Shown: positions 44,222 through 53,490, counted from the stretch's first letter. The stretch is 64,000 nucleotides of DNA from Bacteroidetes bacterium GWE2_42_24 (GCA_001768515.1 MEOA01000021.1:62001-126000), one strand, 5' to 3'. Notes: generated by a model from the letters alone, not told the origin. Translations and numbers: made by a program.

Positions 44222-45967
44222 ATGTCAGGAATACAAATGATCCCGCTTGAAGCGATCGTGTTAAGTCAAATGAATCCGCGTCGAACCTTTAATGAAGCAA
44301 GCATCAGTGAGCTTGCAGAATCCATCCTCCAGGTTGGTGTTCTCTCTCCGGTAATAGTCAGGCCTGTTAAAAAAGGGTTTGAGCTCATCTGCGGGGCACG
44401 CAGGTTCAAGGCCACAAAGTTATCCGGACTTACGGAAATCCCTTCCATTGTAAGAAAACTATCGGACACTGAAGCACTGGAGCTAATGATTACAGAGAAT
44501 CTTCAACGCCAAGACGTAAGTCCGCTGGAGGAAGCAGAAGCCTTCCAGAACCTGATCACCCATAGGCAGTATGATGTACAGGCACTTGTTACCAGGTTTG
44601 GAAAGTCTGAATTCTATATCAGGATGAGACTTAAGCTAAATGATCTGATCCCGGAATTCCGGGAGCTGCTTTCGTTGGATCATATCGGTGTAAGCCACGC
44701 CATGGAGCTCTGCAAGCTGGACGGGCAGTATCAGAGGGAACTGTTCCAATCTCAGTTTTCAAATTATCAGGGATTATTTTGGTCGTGTCCTTCTGTTAAG
44801 GTGCTGAAACGAAACATCGAACAAAATTTCACGCTAAAACTGGAGAACGCCACCTTTTCTCTTGATGATAATACACTAAACAAGATTGCAGGCTCTTGTA
44901 CATCTTGTCCACAAAACACAGCTTCTAACCAACTTTTGTTTCCCGATGTTACAGGAACCGGTATCTGCATGGATCGTGGCTGCTTCAAACAAAAAAGCGA
45001 AACCTACTTCCAACGTGAAATAGCCAGGATACAAGATGAAGAGCCAGGCATCCTTCTGGGTTACCCAATTAATATTAATGGAGAACAAGAAAGAGAACTT
45101 GAACGGCTTGTAAAGAGTGGCATTGATGCCGTACAGTTAAATTACAATACTTATGAGACAATTGACCAGCCGAAAAAACCGGAAGCCCCTGAGGCATCTG
45201 ATTACGATACACCTGAAGAATACGAAGACGCAACTACAGAATTCTTTGATGACCTCAGGGAATATGAATCAGAGTTGGCAATGTATGAAAAGGAGATAAA
45301 GGAGCCGGAGATTAAAAGAGTTTTCCTCATTGCAGGGCATAACAAAGGATCCTTCGAACACGTCCGGGTTAAAAGTATTGATGAGACTTCCAGAAAGGGT
45401 GACCCTGATCAATTGATAAAGGAGCAAATCAAAGCTATGCGCGAAAAGGACAACCGCAACAAAGAGCTCGAGTTTGAAAAGAATTATAATGTTGCCAAAC
45501 AATTATTTGAAACATATCAAAAGTCATACCTTGATATAACAAGCGACATTACCGAGACAGAAAACCGGGCTCTCTTTGCCTTGCTGATGGAAAGCTTGCC
45601 CACAAATCTGGTTCAAGACCTGGCTGGTCTCCTGAAGAACAAGAAAGAAGCCATCGAGTATAGTTATCTCAGCCGGAATGCCAGGTATGCAGTTGCAGGG
45701 CAAGTTTTAAATAAATCTGGCTTAGCAGCCAGACTACTACGAAGTTTCATTTTTCATAATTGTCAGACAGGCAGCCCTTCATTCGAAATAAATAAGGCGG
45801 AAGCGTTGATCGGGATAGCCATAGAACAATACCCTGAGCAGATGCAAAAGGCTCAGGAAGAGAACAGGAACAAGTACCTGAAAAGAAAAGCCTCGATCGA
45901 AAAGCAAATCGAGATACTTGAGCAAAACGCAGCCGAAGTAAAACCACTTATGTCACCACAAGCATGA
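44222..45967 (+). CDS. ParB/KorB-like nuclease-domain protein
   Basis: 581 residues. The N-terminal ParB-like domain (about 5-95) shows the CTP/DNA-binding motifs ICGARRFKA and TENLQRQDVSPLEEAEAF, followed by a KorB-like HTH (YDVQALVTRFGKSEFYIRMR, about 120-145). A Cys cluster CTSCPQ...CMDRGCF (about 225-260) may bind metal. The C-terminal half is acidic and helical. Phage ParB-like proteins serve segregation or regulation; no ParA is adjacent, so plasmid-like partition is not supported here. It overlaps the next gene by 4 bases. Confidence 0.87.
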   Translation: MSGIQMIPLEAIVLSQMNPRRTFNEASISELAESILQVGVLSPVIVRPVKKGFELICGARRFKATKLSGLTEIPSIVRKLSDTEALELMITENLQRQDVSPLEEAEAFQNLITHRQYDVQALVTRFGKSEFYIRMRLKLNDLIPEFRELLSLDHIGVSHAMELCKLDGQYQRELFQSQFSNYQGLFWSCPSVKVLKRNIEQNFTLKLENATFSLDDNTLNKIAGSCTSCPQNTASNQLLFPDVTGTGICMDRGCFKQKSETYFQREIARIQDEEPGILLGYPININGEQERELERLVKSGIDAVQLNYNTYETIDQPKKPEAPEASDYDTPEEYEDATTEFFDDLREYESELAMYEKEIKEPEIKRVFLIAGHNKGSFEHVRVKSIDETSRKGDPDQLIKEQIKAMREKDNRNKELEFEKNYNVAKQLFETYQKSYLDITSDITETENRALFALLMESLPTNLVQDLAGLLKNKKEAIEYSYLSRNARYAVAGQVLNKSGLAARLLRSFIFHNCQTGSPSFEINKAEALIGIAIEQYPEQMQKAQEENRNKYLKRKASIEKQIEILEQNAAEVKPLMSPQA

Positions 45968-46635
45968 ACAACGGAAGAGAATCGCTGCAGGAAGCAGTAA
46001 AAAGAGACTGCTCGAACGGGCAGGACTGCTTTAACGAGAATGGTTGTAACCATGAGTTTTACAAAAACCTCCCAGAGGACAATCCCGAAATCCGTCGGAT
46101 GGGGTTCGAAACAAAATGTGTTCATGTATCAAAGTGCTCTCACAAATACTGCGACAAGTACAAATGGATATTGGACCGGGCAGAACATTATAGCGTCAAA
46201 ACCGGAAAAACTACTGATCAGATTCTTGATGTTTGGGAAAAGGATAGAACCTATTGGTACATGAACTATTACCAGGAATGCAATCAACCAGTGCTGGAAG
46301 GAGAAAACATTATTTTCTACGACGATTGGATCAGCGCCTTGAAGGCCCGTTTCGGTGATGATCCTAAATTATGGGCATTCAAATGTCCGGCTTGCGGTAA
46401 TATTCAAACTATACAGGACTTCTTAGATCACAATATTGAAACACCAGAAAAAAAAGTGTATTTCAATTGCATTGGCAGGTATATCAACGGCATTGGGTGC
46501 AATTGGTCTCTTGGTGGTTTACTGAAGATCCACACCTGCACTGTCATCAAGGATGCCCAGCCATTCCCTGTTTTTAAGATGGCAACGATTGACGAATCTG
46601 AGGAAAGAAACAAAGCACTAACAATCAATTTATAA
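45964..46635 (+). CDS. VVA0879-family phage protein
   Basis: 223 residues. The C-terminal half has the family pattern: FKCPACGNIQTIQDFLDH, then FNCIGRYINGIGCNWSLGGL and a LKIHT strand. The N-terminal half adds another Cys-rich stretch (CSNGQDCFNENGCNHEF, CVHVSKCSHKYCDKYK), so several metal sites are likely. VVA0879 proteins are common in phages and have no settled function. Confidence 0.75.
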   Translation: MNNGRESLQEAVKRDCSNGQDCFNENGCNHEFYKNLPEDNPEIRRMGFETKCVHVSKCSHKYCDKYKWILDRAEHYSVKTGKTTDQILDVWEKDRTYWYMNYYQECNQPVLEGENIIFYDDWISALKARFGDDPKLWAFKCPACGNIQTIQDFLDHNIETPEKKVYFNCIGRYINGIGCNWSLGGLLKIHTCTVIKDAQPFPVFKMATIDESEERNKALTINL

Positions 46636-46640
46636 ATCTT

Positions 46641-46976
46641 ATGGATCAAGAATTTTCCACCTTCCAGTCATGGGCAATTGTCGAACTGTTCGGGCATACT
46701 CAGCTCGCTGGTAAGGTAACTGAACAAACCATTGCCGGACAGTCATTCCTCCGGATCGATGTCCCCCACACCACCCATTGCCCTGCCTTCACCAAATACC
46801 ATCTGCCAAGTGCGGTATATGGATTAACTCCCGTTGACCAGGACTATGCCTCCCGTATGGCCGAACACATCGGCGCACAACCGGTCAACAGTTACAACCA
46901 TCATGAGGTGATTGCAGAAATCATACGTGAAAAACTTCAGGACATAAACAAACAAATCCCGGAAACCACCGATTAA
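46641..46976 (+). CDS. Conserved phage protein of unknown function (ELFGH type)
   Basis: 111 residues. The segment WAIVELFGHTQLAGKVTEQ with SFLRIDVP belongs to a small protein type often found in phage early regions; I know no function for it. The remainder contains a VYGLTPVDQDYASRMAEHI segment. It follows the VVA0879-family gene by 5 bases. Confidence 0.7.
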   Translation: MDQEFSTFQSWAIVELFGHTQLAGKVTEQTIAGQSFLRIDVPHTTHCPAFTKYHLPSAVYGLTPVDQDYASRMAEHIGAQPVNSYNHHEVIAEIIREKLQDINKQIPETTD

Positions 46977-47037
46977 AAGCACCCTGTTTGAAAAGAATCA
47001 ATTGATTTAAAATAGTGTATATCATTTAATTATTAAT

Positions 47038-47301
47038 ATGGATTATAATATTATTGAAGTACATACAAAACACCTAAACGGTATTTTGGCAGAAATTGCA
47101 GTATTGTGGGTCTCGAACGAAGAAGAAGGATGGGTAAGAGCATCCTACGCCACAACAAAGCCTATATGGGGCTACAAATATCTTATGCCGGAAGAAATGA
47201 TATCCGACCGACTAATTCAGGAAGTCGCCGGGCTGGGTATGAATCTGCCAGATGACAAGAAGAAAAAATTCTTTCCTGGTAAAAGAAAATGGGAACAATA
47301 G
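47038..47301 (+). CDS. Small phage protein
   Basis: 87 residues. Beta-rich start (YNIIEVHTKHLNGILAEIAV) and a basic C-terminus (DDKKKKFFPGKRKWEQ). Not recognised. 61 bases separate it from the previous gene and 21 from the next. Confidence 0.6.
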   Translation: MDYNIIEVHTKHLNGILAEIAVLWVSNEEEGWVRASYATTKPIWGYKYLMPEEMISDRLIQEVAGLGMNLPDDKKKKFFPGKRKWEQ

Positions 47302-47322
47302 AAATTGATATTGAATTAGAAC

Positions 47323-47526
47323 ATGGCCAAAGAAAAGATAACGCTGCCTTATATCATCGGCGAACATCCCGATGTAAAAGGCCGAATCGTGATAGCTTTC
47401 GATAACACCGGACTAAATCTCTCTAACCCCGGGCACAGACATTATATTGATGTACTAGCTAAAATCATGATAACGCAGATGTATGCTAAGGCAAACAATA
47501 TTGACTCAAATAATGTGAAATATTAA
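47323..47526 (+). CDS. Small phage protein
   Basis: 67 residues (MAKEKITLPYIIGEHPDVKG start). No family recognised. Tight packing on both sides (21 and 14 bases) supports it as a real early gene. Confidence 0.55.
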   Translation: MAKEKITLPYIIGEHPDVKGRIVIAFDNTGLNLSNPGHRHYIDVLAKIMITQMYAKANNIDSNNVKY

Positions 47527-47540
47527 AACCCAGATTACCC

Positions 47541-47744
47541 ATGCCCCAAATCCGCCACCCCCCCACCCCGATACCTGATGGATCAGTGCTGATCCGCACC
47601 GGCTTCCTGTTTGGAAAGCCTGCCATCTTCATCAGCTATAATGCAATCACATGGAGGCTGCGATCAACGCATGCTTCAATATACAGTCAACAAAAGGCAT
47701 TTTTCATACTTACTCAAGCTATCAATGAAACAATTACGATTTGA
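47541..47744 (+). CDS. Small phage protein overlapping the next gene
   Basis: 67 residues (MPQIRHPPTPIPDGSVLIRT start). Its last 20 bases overlap the next gene in another frame. The composition (IPDGSVLIRTGFLFGKPAIF) reads like a real protein, and an ATG lies 14 bases after the previous stop. Not recognised. Confidence 0.55.
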   Translation: MPQIRHPPTPIPDGSVLIRTGFLFGKPAIFISYNAITWRLRSTHASIYSQQKAFFILTQAINETITI

Positions 47745-48213
47745 TGATGCTCCAGGTCGACTCCTGGCACTCATGATAGAGTTTCTCCCTATGGTTTCAA
47801 AATACGAAGCCAAGTATGGAGCCACCAATCCTCAAGTACAATTTTACCGAAAGATGATGGAGACCTTACGGTACTCATTACTCTATATGAACGATGTTGA
47901 ATTCATTTTCAAACGCAACAGCATGCTGGAAGAGAACATCGAGCTGCTCAGCGAACGACTTCACACTATCGAATCACGACTGGCATTATATGAAGAGATA
48001 AGGACAAATGTCAGCAATGGAGAATTGGCTCAGATGATGGCCAGAGTGCAATCCCGTATGGATGAAATCCCATCGGATCCCTCCTTTCTTACCGGTCAGG
48101 AATCCACACCGGAGGACGTGATGGCAAGTTTCCGGAGACACATCGCAATCACGCGCCTTGGCAAGATGGAAAAGATAGAGATCAACAAGAACAACCAATT
48201 AGAAGAGCTTTAA
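47725..48213 (+). CDS. Phage coiled-coil protein upstream of the helicase
   Basis: 162 residues from the ATG at 47725 (MKQLRFDDAPGRLLALMIEF). The frame is open further upstream, to ATGs at 47671 and 47641, but that would overlap the previous gene extensively. The middle is a coiled coil (MLEENIELLSERLHTIESRL). It ends 3 bases before the VapE-like gene, suggesting a replication accessory role, by context only. Confidence 0.65.
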   Translation: MKQLRFDDAPGRLLALMIEFLPMVSKYEAKYGATNPQVQFYRKMMETLRYSLLYMNDVEFIFKRNSMLEENIELLSERLHTIESRLALYEEIRTNVSNGELAQMMARVQSRMDEIPSDPSFLTGQESTPEDVMASFRRHIAITRLGKMEKIEINKNNQLEEL

Positions 48214-48216
48214 AGA

Positions 48217-49740
48217 ATGGATGAAAATCCCCTGGACCTTATCGATCCGTCTATTGTTAACGAAGATGAATTGATGCTTACAGCCGAACGGTTGTTTGAA
48301 GAAGCCGGCCAATCAGTGCAAAAAAAGGCCAGTGCATTGGAGGAGTTATGCATTCAAATGCTGGATCTTCCAACCGTCAGGATTGACTTCTATAAAAATA
48401 TCATGTCACGCAAATTCAAGGTTCCTAAAACAGTTTTTGCAGACATGCTCAAAACATTGCGACAGCAACGTGATGCTGATATGGGACTTGATGTTGACGA
48501 AGAAGAGGGATTGTCCGTCCCCCTTATTACCCGGGTAGAAAGCTTTATCAACAGGCGTTATGTGATACGATACAATGTCATTTCAAACCAGTTTCAAAGC
48601 CGCAAAAATGATAATGAATCACCCTATGAGCTAATGAATGAGAACAACATCCTTCGTGACCTGAAACAACATCACTTTAACTATCCTATGACTAATTTAA
48701 TTGAATTGCTCAAATCGGACTTTGTTCCACGATACAATCCCATCAAAGAATACTTCGAACAGTTAGAGCCCTGGGATGGCCGTACCGATTACATCGGTGA
48801 ACTGTCGAAATACATCAATCTTGAGGATGAATCAGAAAGGGATCGTTTCAAAAGGATGTTCGCTAAAATGTTTGTCAGATCAATCGCTTGTTCGTTTGAA
48901 GAGGCATTTAACAAGCATGCTTTTATCCTGATACATGAGGCACAGAGCTCGGGAAAGACAACATTCCTCAGGTGGCTTTGCCCAAAAAAACTGAAGGATT
49001 ACTTTTCTGAAGAGCTGTCACTCGATAAAGATGGTATGATATCGCTTACCGAGAATTTCATAATCAACATGGATGAGCTGTCGACGATGTCAAAATACGA
49101 GATCAACTCTTTGAAGTCGGTCCTGTCAAAAGATAAGGTAAAGGTTCGTATTCCATACGAACGCCGCCCGACAATCCTTCAGCGCCGGTGCAACTTTGTT
49201 GGATCAACAAATAGGCGTGAATTCCTGACAGACGAAACCGGTAATGTGCGATGGATCTGTTTCGTGATAAAGTCAATCAACTGGAGCTATATGGCCGATA
49301 TTGATATAGACATGGTTTGGGCCCAGGCTTATCACCTGAAAAATAACACAAAATTTCAATACCAGCTTACGGCAGAAGAGTTGGAAGAAAATGAAAAGGC
49401 AAATGCCAACTTCCTAACCCGGACACCCGAGATGGAACTCATTCAAAAATGCTATTCACCATCATCTCAAGGCGTGCTTGGCGCACAGTTCAAAACAGCT
49501 ACTGATATTCTTCAGTTTATTCAAACAAAAGTTAACATGAGGCTGACCGCTGTAAACATTGGAAAAGCATTGTCGATTCTTGGTTTTGCCCGCGAACACT
49601 TATGGCAGGGTGAGCTGGGCTATACAGTCAAAGGCTACTGGGTTTATGAAAAGTCTGATCTGGAGCAAGCCAACGAAACCGCAAAATTGACAATATGCAC
49701 CAACTCACAAGATGACTGTGAAACCAAACCACCATTTTAA
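48217..49740 (+). CDS. VapE/VirE-type phage helicase-like ATPase
   Basis: 507 residues. The N-terminal region (about 1-180) is helical. The VirE/VapE-type P-loop ATPase core has Walker A EAQSSGKTTFLRWL (about residue 247), an acidic Walker-B-like strand FIINMDELSTM, a sensor-like VGSTNRREFLTD (about 328-339) and a conserved GNVRWICF. A C-terminal winged-helix-like region follows (about 430-480). This class acts in phage and satellite DNA replication, probably as a helicase; a separate primase domain is not obvious. An iteron-like cluster lies about 650 bases downstream. Confidence 0.88.
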   Translation: MDENPLDLIDPSIVNEDELMLTAERLFEEAGQSVQKKASALEELCIQMLDLPTVRIDFYKNIMSRKFKVPKTVFADMLKTLRQQRDADMGLDVDEEEGLSVPLITRVESFINRRYVIRYNVISNQFQSRKNDNESPYELMNENNILRDLKQHHFNYPMTNLIELLKSDFVPRYNPIKEYFEQLEPWDGRTDYIGELSKYINLEDESERDRFKRMFAKMFVRSIACSFEEAFNKHAFILIHEAQSSGKTTFLRWLCPKKLKDYFSEELSLDKDGMISLTENFIINMDELSTMSKYEINSLKSVLSKDKVKVRIPYERRPTILQRRCNFVGSTNRREFLTDETGNVRWICFVIKSINWSYMADIDIDMVWAQAYHLKNNTKFQYQLTAEELEENEKANANFLTRTPEMELIQKCYSPSSQGVLGAQFKTATDILQFIQTKVNMRLTAVNIGKALSILGFAREHLWQGELGYTVKGYWVYEKSDLEQANETAKLTICTNSQDDCETKPPF

Positions 49741-49771
49741 AGCACACAATTAATAACAAAATCGAACACCC

Positions 49772-50122
49772 ATGAGCGCTTATAGCAAACCCTTGGTAAA
49801 GAAAGACAGTGAAAGCCAGTATCTGGAACTATCTACCTATCCTGCACAAATTCCTGAAGGGAAAATTGCTATGTTCATGGGTGTTTATATATACAGTTAC
49901 CTCCCTCCGGTGATGCGGTTGGCCAAAATATCCGATCTGTTTTTCGACACTAACCGCCCTGGTAGCACATGGACTCCCAGACAGGGAGTTCGTTATTTGG
50001 TCGAATCATTTCTGCAGCCAGGACACTATGTGGCTATGGTGGTTAATGCCGATGATTCATTTGAGAACATCAAACCCTGGTACGCGTGGCAGAAAATATG
50101 GGTTAAGGATGAAGGCAAGTAA
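49772..50122 (+). CDS. Small phage protein after the helicase
   Basis: 116 residues; SKPLVKKDSESQYLELSTYP start and an aromatic-rich C-terminus (YAWQKIWVKDEGK). Not recognised. It is the last gene before 1.1 kb without genes. Confidence 0.6.
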   Translation: MSAYSKPLVKKDSESQYLELSTYPAQIPEGKIAMFMGVYIYSYLPPVMRLAKISDLFFDTNRPGSTWTPRQGVRYLVESFLQPGHYVAMVVNADDSFENIKPWYAWQKIWVKDEGK

Positions 50123-50371
50123 TCATACTTTTAAACTGTCCTAACTCGATTATATTCATCGAAAAAGCTAACCCCTGATCTTACCAGATACAACTGTATT
50201 CAGCCAGGAACTAACAAGCGTCACCTAAAGGGGCCATTCCAGATACAATACTTCAATACCGGCTCGAACCTATCGAGCTAAAACCTCATTACACCTATCA
50301 GAAGTAATGAGGAGCCTTTAAGGCATCCGCTCCGACACGACTTCTTTTTACAATTCTGATGATCGGCCTTA

Positions 50372-50630
50372 ACCGAGTAAGATTATTTTGTTTTGGTCGA
50401 AGTTGGTACCGATATCATAGCTCAATCTTGTATTTCAAGTTTTTAGCTGCATAAAAACATCATAATAACTTACTCGGTTACTCGTTTCTCACAAACTATC
50501 ATAAAAAGCGTTTGTTTTAAACAAGTAACTTAGTTATTTATCTCTTACTCGGTCTTACTCGAAACAGTCGTTTTTATGTCTAGTAAATATTAAATTACTG
50601 AAAATCAAACTAAGCAACTTAGTAAGTAAG
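50372..50630. repeat. Iteron-like cluster, candidate phage replication origin
   Basis: CTTACTCGGT occurs at 50469-50478 and 50544-50553, with its complement ACCGAGTAAG at 50372-50381. Shorter copies TTACTCG follow at 50478 and 50555, and related AACTTAG/AGTAAG strings fill the AT-rich stretch to 50630. Position just after the helicase gene suits an origin; iterons could bind an early-region DNA-binding protein. Confidence 0.5.
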
Positions 50631-50943
50631 TATGGGGGCATTTACTTTTATTAGGAATTAAAAATGATTTTTTTGTTTAAATATCAAGAAACTGTATTTG
50701 AATTCCAAGTAAGTCTTCGTTGCAAACTACCTCAAAATGCATCCAATCCGATGAAATGGGACTTACCTTCTAATGCCTATAATTTAAGTAACTCACTATC
50801 ACAATTATTTAGTTCTCATAACTCTTTTCTGATGAAATGCTATATTAATAAATAACCAATCCCTTTTGACTTTCTTGGCAACAATTAAGATTTTCATGTT
50901 TTGAGTTTGATGCACAATTGATAATACCATAAAAATTCAAAAA

Positions 50944-50975
50944 TTGTTACAAGTATGCAAAAGTTTGTAACTTTG
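50944..50975 (+). promoter_or_regulatory. Promoter of the STAS/GHKL cargo operon
   Basis: TTG at 50944-50946 and TAACTTTG at 50968-50975 with a 21-base spacer. The first gene of the operon starts 258 bases downstream, leaving a long AT-rich leader. Confidence 0.65.
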
Positions 50976-51232
50976 TCCGGTTTAATACATGATATGTATA
51001 TCGAAATACTTTTGTAAGACAAAGAGTTGTTCTTCTATTCGTATACGCATTGTTTAATTAATATTTTTAGAATAACAACATTTTGACACAAAATGCTAGC
51101 ATTAATATCTATTTAAGTGCGATTTTCTCTTATAACCGCAAATAAGAGTTGAATTGTACAAAGACGTAGTAATGAACTCAATAACTCATAAATAATAACT
51201 TGCATACCTTGATAAGTTAACAGAGTCAAAAT

Positions 51233-52309
51233 ATGAAAAATAAAAATCACATTTCTAAACTCAGAATTAAACTTTATCAAGAGAAGTTAGAACGTCTCAA
51301 GAGAAAATCAGCAAGTAAAAAGCGGTTACAGAATATAGCAAATAACAAGAGAGTTTCTTCTATTAGAGAAACAAAACATAAAAATGAAAGTCTATTTAAT
51401 CAACCCAAAGAAGCTACTGTATCATCAAAATCAGATTTTACTCTATTAGATTTTCCTGAGAATGTTCTTTCATTCATAAAAATGGTTGACGAAGTAACTA
51501 AGAAAAAGAAATATAAGACTATCTTCTTTGACATATCTCAAGTCACAAGTATTGACATTGGGTCAATCGGATTACTTTTGTCTAAAATAAATGAACTTTC
51601 AACGGTTGGAATAAAGGTTAAAGGTAACTTCCCTGAAAATGCCCCATGCAAGAAGATAATATGTGAATCAGGTTTTTTATCTCATATGAATGACATGAAA
51701 GGACGTAGGTTTAATTATTTAAGAGGCGAAAGTAATCTTATGGTCAGTAGAGGATTCGATAGAACAAGTAATGTTTTAGTAGGTTCTGCAATAAGGAAGG
51801 CGGTAAAGCATCTAACTGGTGTTGATGAGAGTTATAGGCCTTTGTATAGCCTTGCACAAGAAATGTGTGCTAATTCGGTAGAACATGCAAATGAACATCA
51901 CCACTCGAAGAACTGGCTGTTTTCCGTTACGTATAAAAATGCAGATACAGTATGCTTTACTATGACTGATATTGGACGTGGAATTTTGGGAACTTTGAAG
52001 CGAAAAGCCTCACAGATAATTAAAGAAGTTTTGCTTTCAGATGATAAAGATATATTAGGCAGGGCATTTGATAAGCAGTACACTTCTAAAACAAAAGATA
52101 TTAACAGAAATAAAGGATTACCCAAAATTAAATCAATTGCTGACAATAATTTTATCAACAATTTTGTTGTAATTACTAACAATGTACTTTTAGATTTTTC
52201 AAATAACAATAACTCGAAGTTATTAAATAAGAAATTCGATGGAACATTTTACTATTGGGAATTAAATAAAAAATGCATAGAAACATGGAAAATAAGAAAA
52301 TCACAATAG
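51233..52309 (+). CDS. STAS + GHKL-ATPase fusion protein (cargo operon gene 1)
   Basis: 358 residues, AT-rich. A basic N-terminal helix (1-60), a STAS-like domain (about 65-155: KTIFFDISQVTSIDIGSIGL, with Ser in the anti-anti-sigma phospho-site region) and a GHKL/HATPase domain (about 185-330: MCANSVEHANEHHH N-box, TDIGRGILG G1 box, NKGLPKIKSI G2-like). STAS and GHKL kinases usually sit on separate partner-switching proteins; here they are one chain. The gene overlaps the DUF4325 gene by up to 37 bases, so the products are made together. Function unknown; regulatory kinase or sensor of a defence unit is an inference. Confidence 0.82.
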   Translation: MKNKNHISKLRIKLYQEKLERLKRKSASKKRLQNIANNKRVSSIRETKHKNESLFNQPKEATVSSKSDFTLLDFPENVLSFIKMVDEVTKKKKYKTIFFDISQVTSIDIGSIGLLLSKINELSTVGIKVKGNFPENAPCKKIICESGFLSHMNDMKGRRFNYLRGESNLMVSRGFDRTSNVLVGSAIRKAVKHLTGVDESYRPLYSLAQEMCANSVEHANEHHHSKNWLFSVTYKNADTVCFTMTDIGRGILGTLKRKASQIIKEVLLSDDKDILGRAFDKQYTSKTKDINRNKGLPKIKSIADNNFINNFVVITNNVLLDFSNNNNSKLLNKKFDGTFYYWELNKKCIETWKIRKSQ

Positions 52310-52722
52310 CCGTAATGGATTACTCAAAAAGCCCTGGGCCAAGATACAGTGCGCAAGGAGATGATTCTGGTGAGGATTTTTATCACAAAATCCTTAATGA
52401 GAAATTTAAATATGCCTGCGACAATAAATTAGATATAGAAATTAATTTAGATGGACCAGATGGTTATGCATCATCTTTTCTTGATGAAGCATTTGGAAAT
52501 CTTGTTTTCGATTTTGGGAAAGAAGATGTTAAAAATCGAGTTACAATCATTTCAAATGAAGAACCTGAATGGATTGAGATGATTATAAATGAGACATATA
52601 ACGAATGGGAAGAAAGACGCATTGCAAATGATACCCCAACGAAAACAGCAAAACACGAGGCTTGGTGGCGATTAAATTATAATAATTTATTGAGTAAGGA
52701 AGAATGGGTATGCAGCATTTAA
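52273..52722 (+). CDS. DUF4325 STAS-like protein (cargo operon gene 2)
   Basis: 149 residues (or 145 from ATG 52285). RYSAQGDDSGEDFYHKI, INLDGPDGYASSFLDEAFGN and RVTIISNEEPEWIEMIINET match the DUF4325 STAS-like pattern; the S-F-L-D-E-A-F segment corresponds to the helix start where STAS proteins carry their phospho-Ser/Thr. It is coupled to the neighbours by 37- and 19-base overlaps. It probably docks on the GHKL protein encoded just upstream. Confidence 0.8.
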   Translation: MHRNMENKKITIAVMDYSKSPGPRYSAQGDDSGEDFYHKILNEKFKYACDNKLDIEINLDGPDGYASSFLDEAFGNLVFDFGKEDVKNRVTIISNEEPEWIEMIINETYNEWEERRIANDTPTKTAKHEAWWRLNYNNLLSKEEWVCSI

Positions 52723-53207
52723 TTATCCTTAATATTAGTCTTTCAGACTGTATTGACATTGTTGACATCATAGTAACTTCCTTGTTAGGAGTGTGGATTG
52801 CATTAGCAGTTCAAAGCAATTTGACAAAAAAAAGATATTTACAGGAATATTTTATTTCAGAAGTAAAAGAGATTAGAGATTTGTATAAAACATTTATTAA
52901 TCAACTATACAACGATAATTATTCTGCTATTGAAATAAAGGAATGGTTTAAGGTAATGTCAATAAGAGCTCAAAATTTAGACAAATTTTTAAAACTAAAT
53001 TACAAAATACAAGGCTCACTTATTGTTAGTAAACATGCTGAAATACAGCAGACAATTACTTTAATGGACGATTTTAATATTAATTATAATTCAAAAGTGG
53101 TGTCATTCTCAAGTAATTCAAAAAAAGAAATACTAGAACTACACTCTGAACTGAGTTGTAATATAATTCAACGAATTATTGACATAAATAACGCTAAGCA
53201 GAAATGA
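52704..53207 (+). CDS. Small single-TM membrane protein (cargo operon gene 3)
   Basis: 167 residues. One hydrophobic N-terminal segment (IDIVDIIVTSLLGVWIALAV, about 17-36) and a helical cytoplasmic remainder (YFISEVKEIRDLYKTFINQL and onward). Start overlaps the DUF4325 gene by 19 bases. No family recognised. Small membrane proteins in such positions are often effectors or transducers; that reading is inferred from the operon only. Confidence 0.72.
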   Translation: MGMQHLIILNISLSDCIDIVDIIVTSLLGVWIALAVQSNLTKKRYLQEYFISEVKEIRDLYKTFINQLYNDNYSAIEIKEWFKVMSIRAQNLDKFLKLNYKIQGSLIVSKHAEIQQTITLMDDFNINYNSKVVSFSSNSKKEILELHSELSCNIIQRIIDINNAKQK

Positions 53208-53262
53208 TCTTAAAATTCTATTAAACATTATATTCAACGATCTTGTATGCTATAAAAATTAA

Positions 53263-53352
53263 TTGATTTTCGCCAAAACTGTATTACTCTTGACCTATTT
53301 ATAGTCTATAAACCGTTAATCCAAGCTAAGAACATTGATTTTTTCACTATAA
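53263..53352 (+). promoter_or_regulatory. Repeated promoter/leader element, copy 1
   Basis: TTG at 53263, 19-base spacer, TACTCTTG (one mismatch to the -7 consensus), then AAGCTAAGAACATTGATTTT about 30 bases later. CCAAAACTGTATTA and the distal AAGCTAA...ACATTGA block are shared with copies 2 and 3. It precedes the TIR gene. Confidence 0.7.
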
Positions 53353-53490
53353 CGAGAGCTAATCGATGAGTTTAGAATTTTGTACTGATATAAAACCAGC
53401 TCAGATATGAAACCCTGATTTAGCAATATCCTTGGTGAATAAATAAACATGTTTTAGCAACACAAGAAAAATCAACAAAATATAAACAAT

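Larger units (their letters stand above)
50123..51232. other. Long AT-rich intergenic region
   Basis: No convincing gene; a 63-codon frame at 50664 lacks coding character. It holds the iteron-like cluster (about 50372-50630) and a consensus promoter (50944-50975), both listed separately. Confidence 0.6.

Noticed and set aside
44222-45967. Plasmid-type partition operon
   Set aside because: The ParB-like gene has no adjacent ParA and sits among phage early genes.
47611-47724. Upstream TTG extension of the coiled-coil phage gene
   Set aside because: It overlaps another plausible gene deeply; ATG 47725 gives a natural start with a short overlap.
50664-50855. 63-codon open frame in the iteron-rich intergenic region
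   Set aside because: No recognisable features, isolated, and composed like the surrounding AT-rich DNA.
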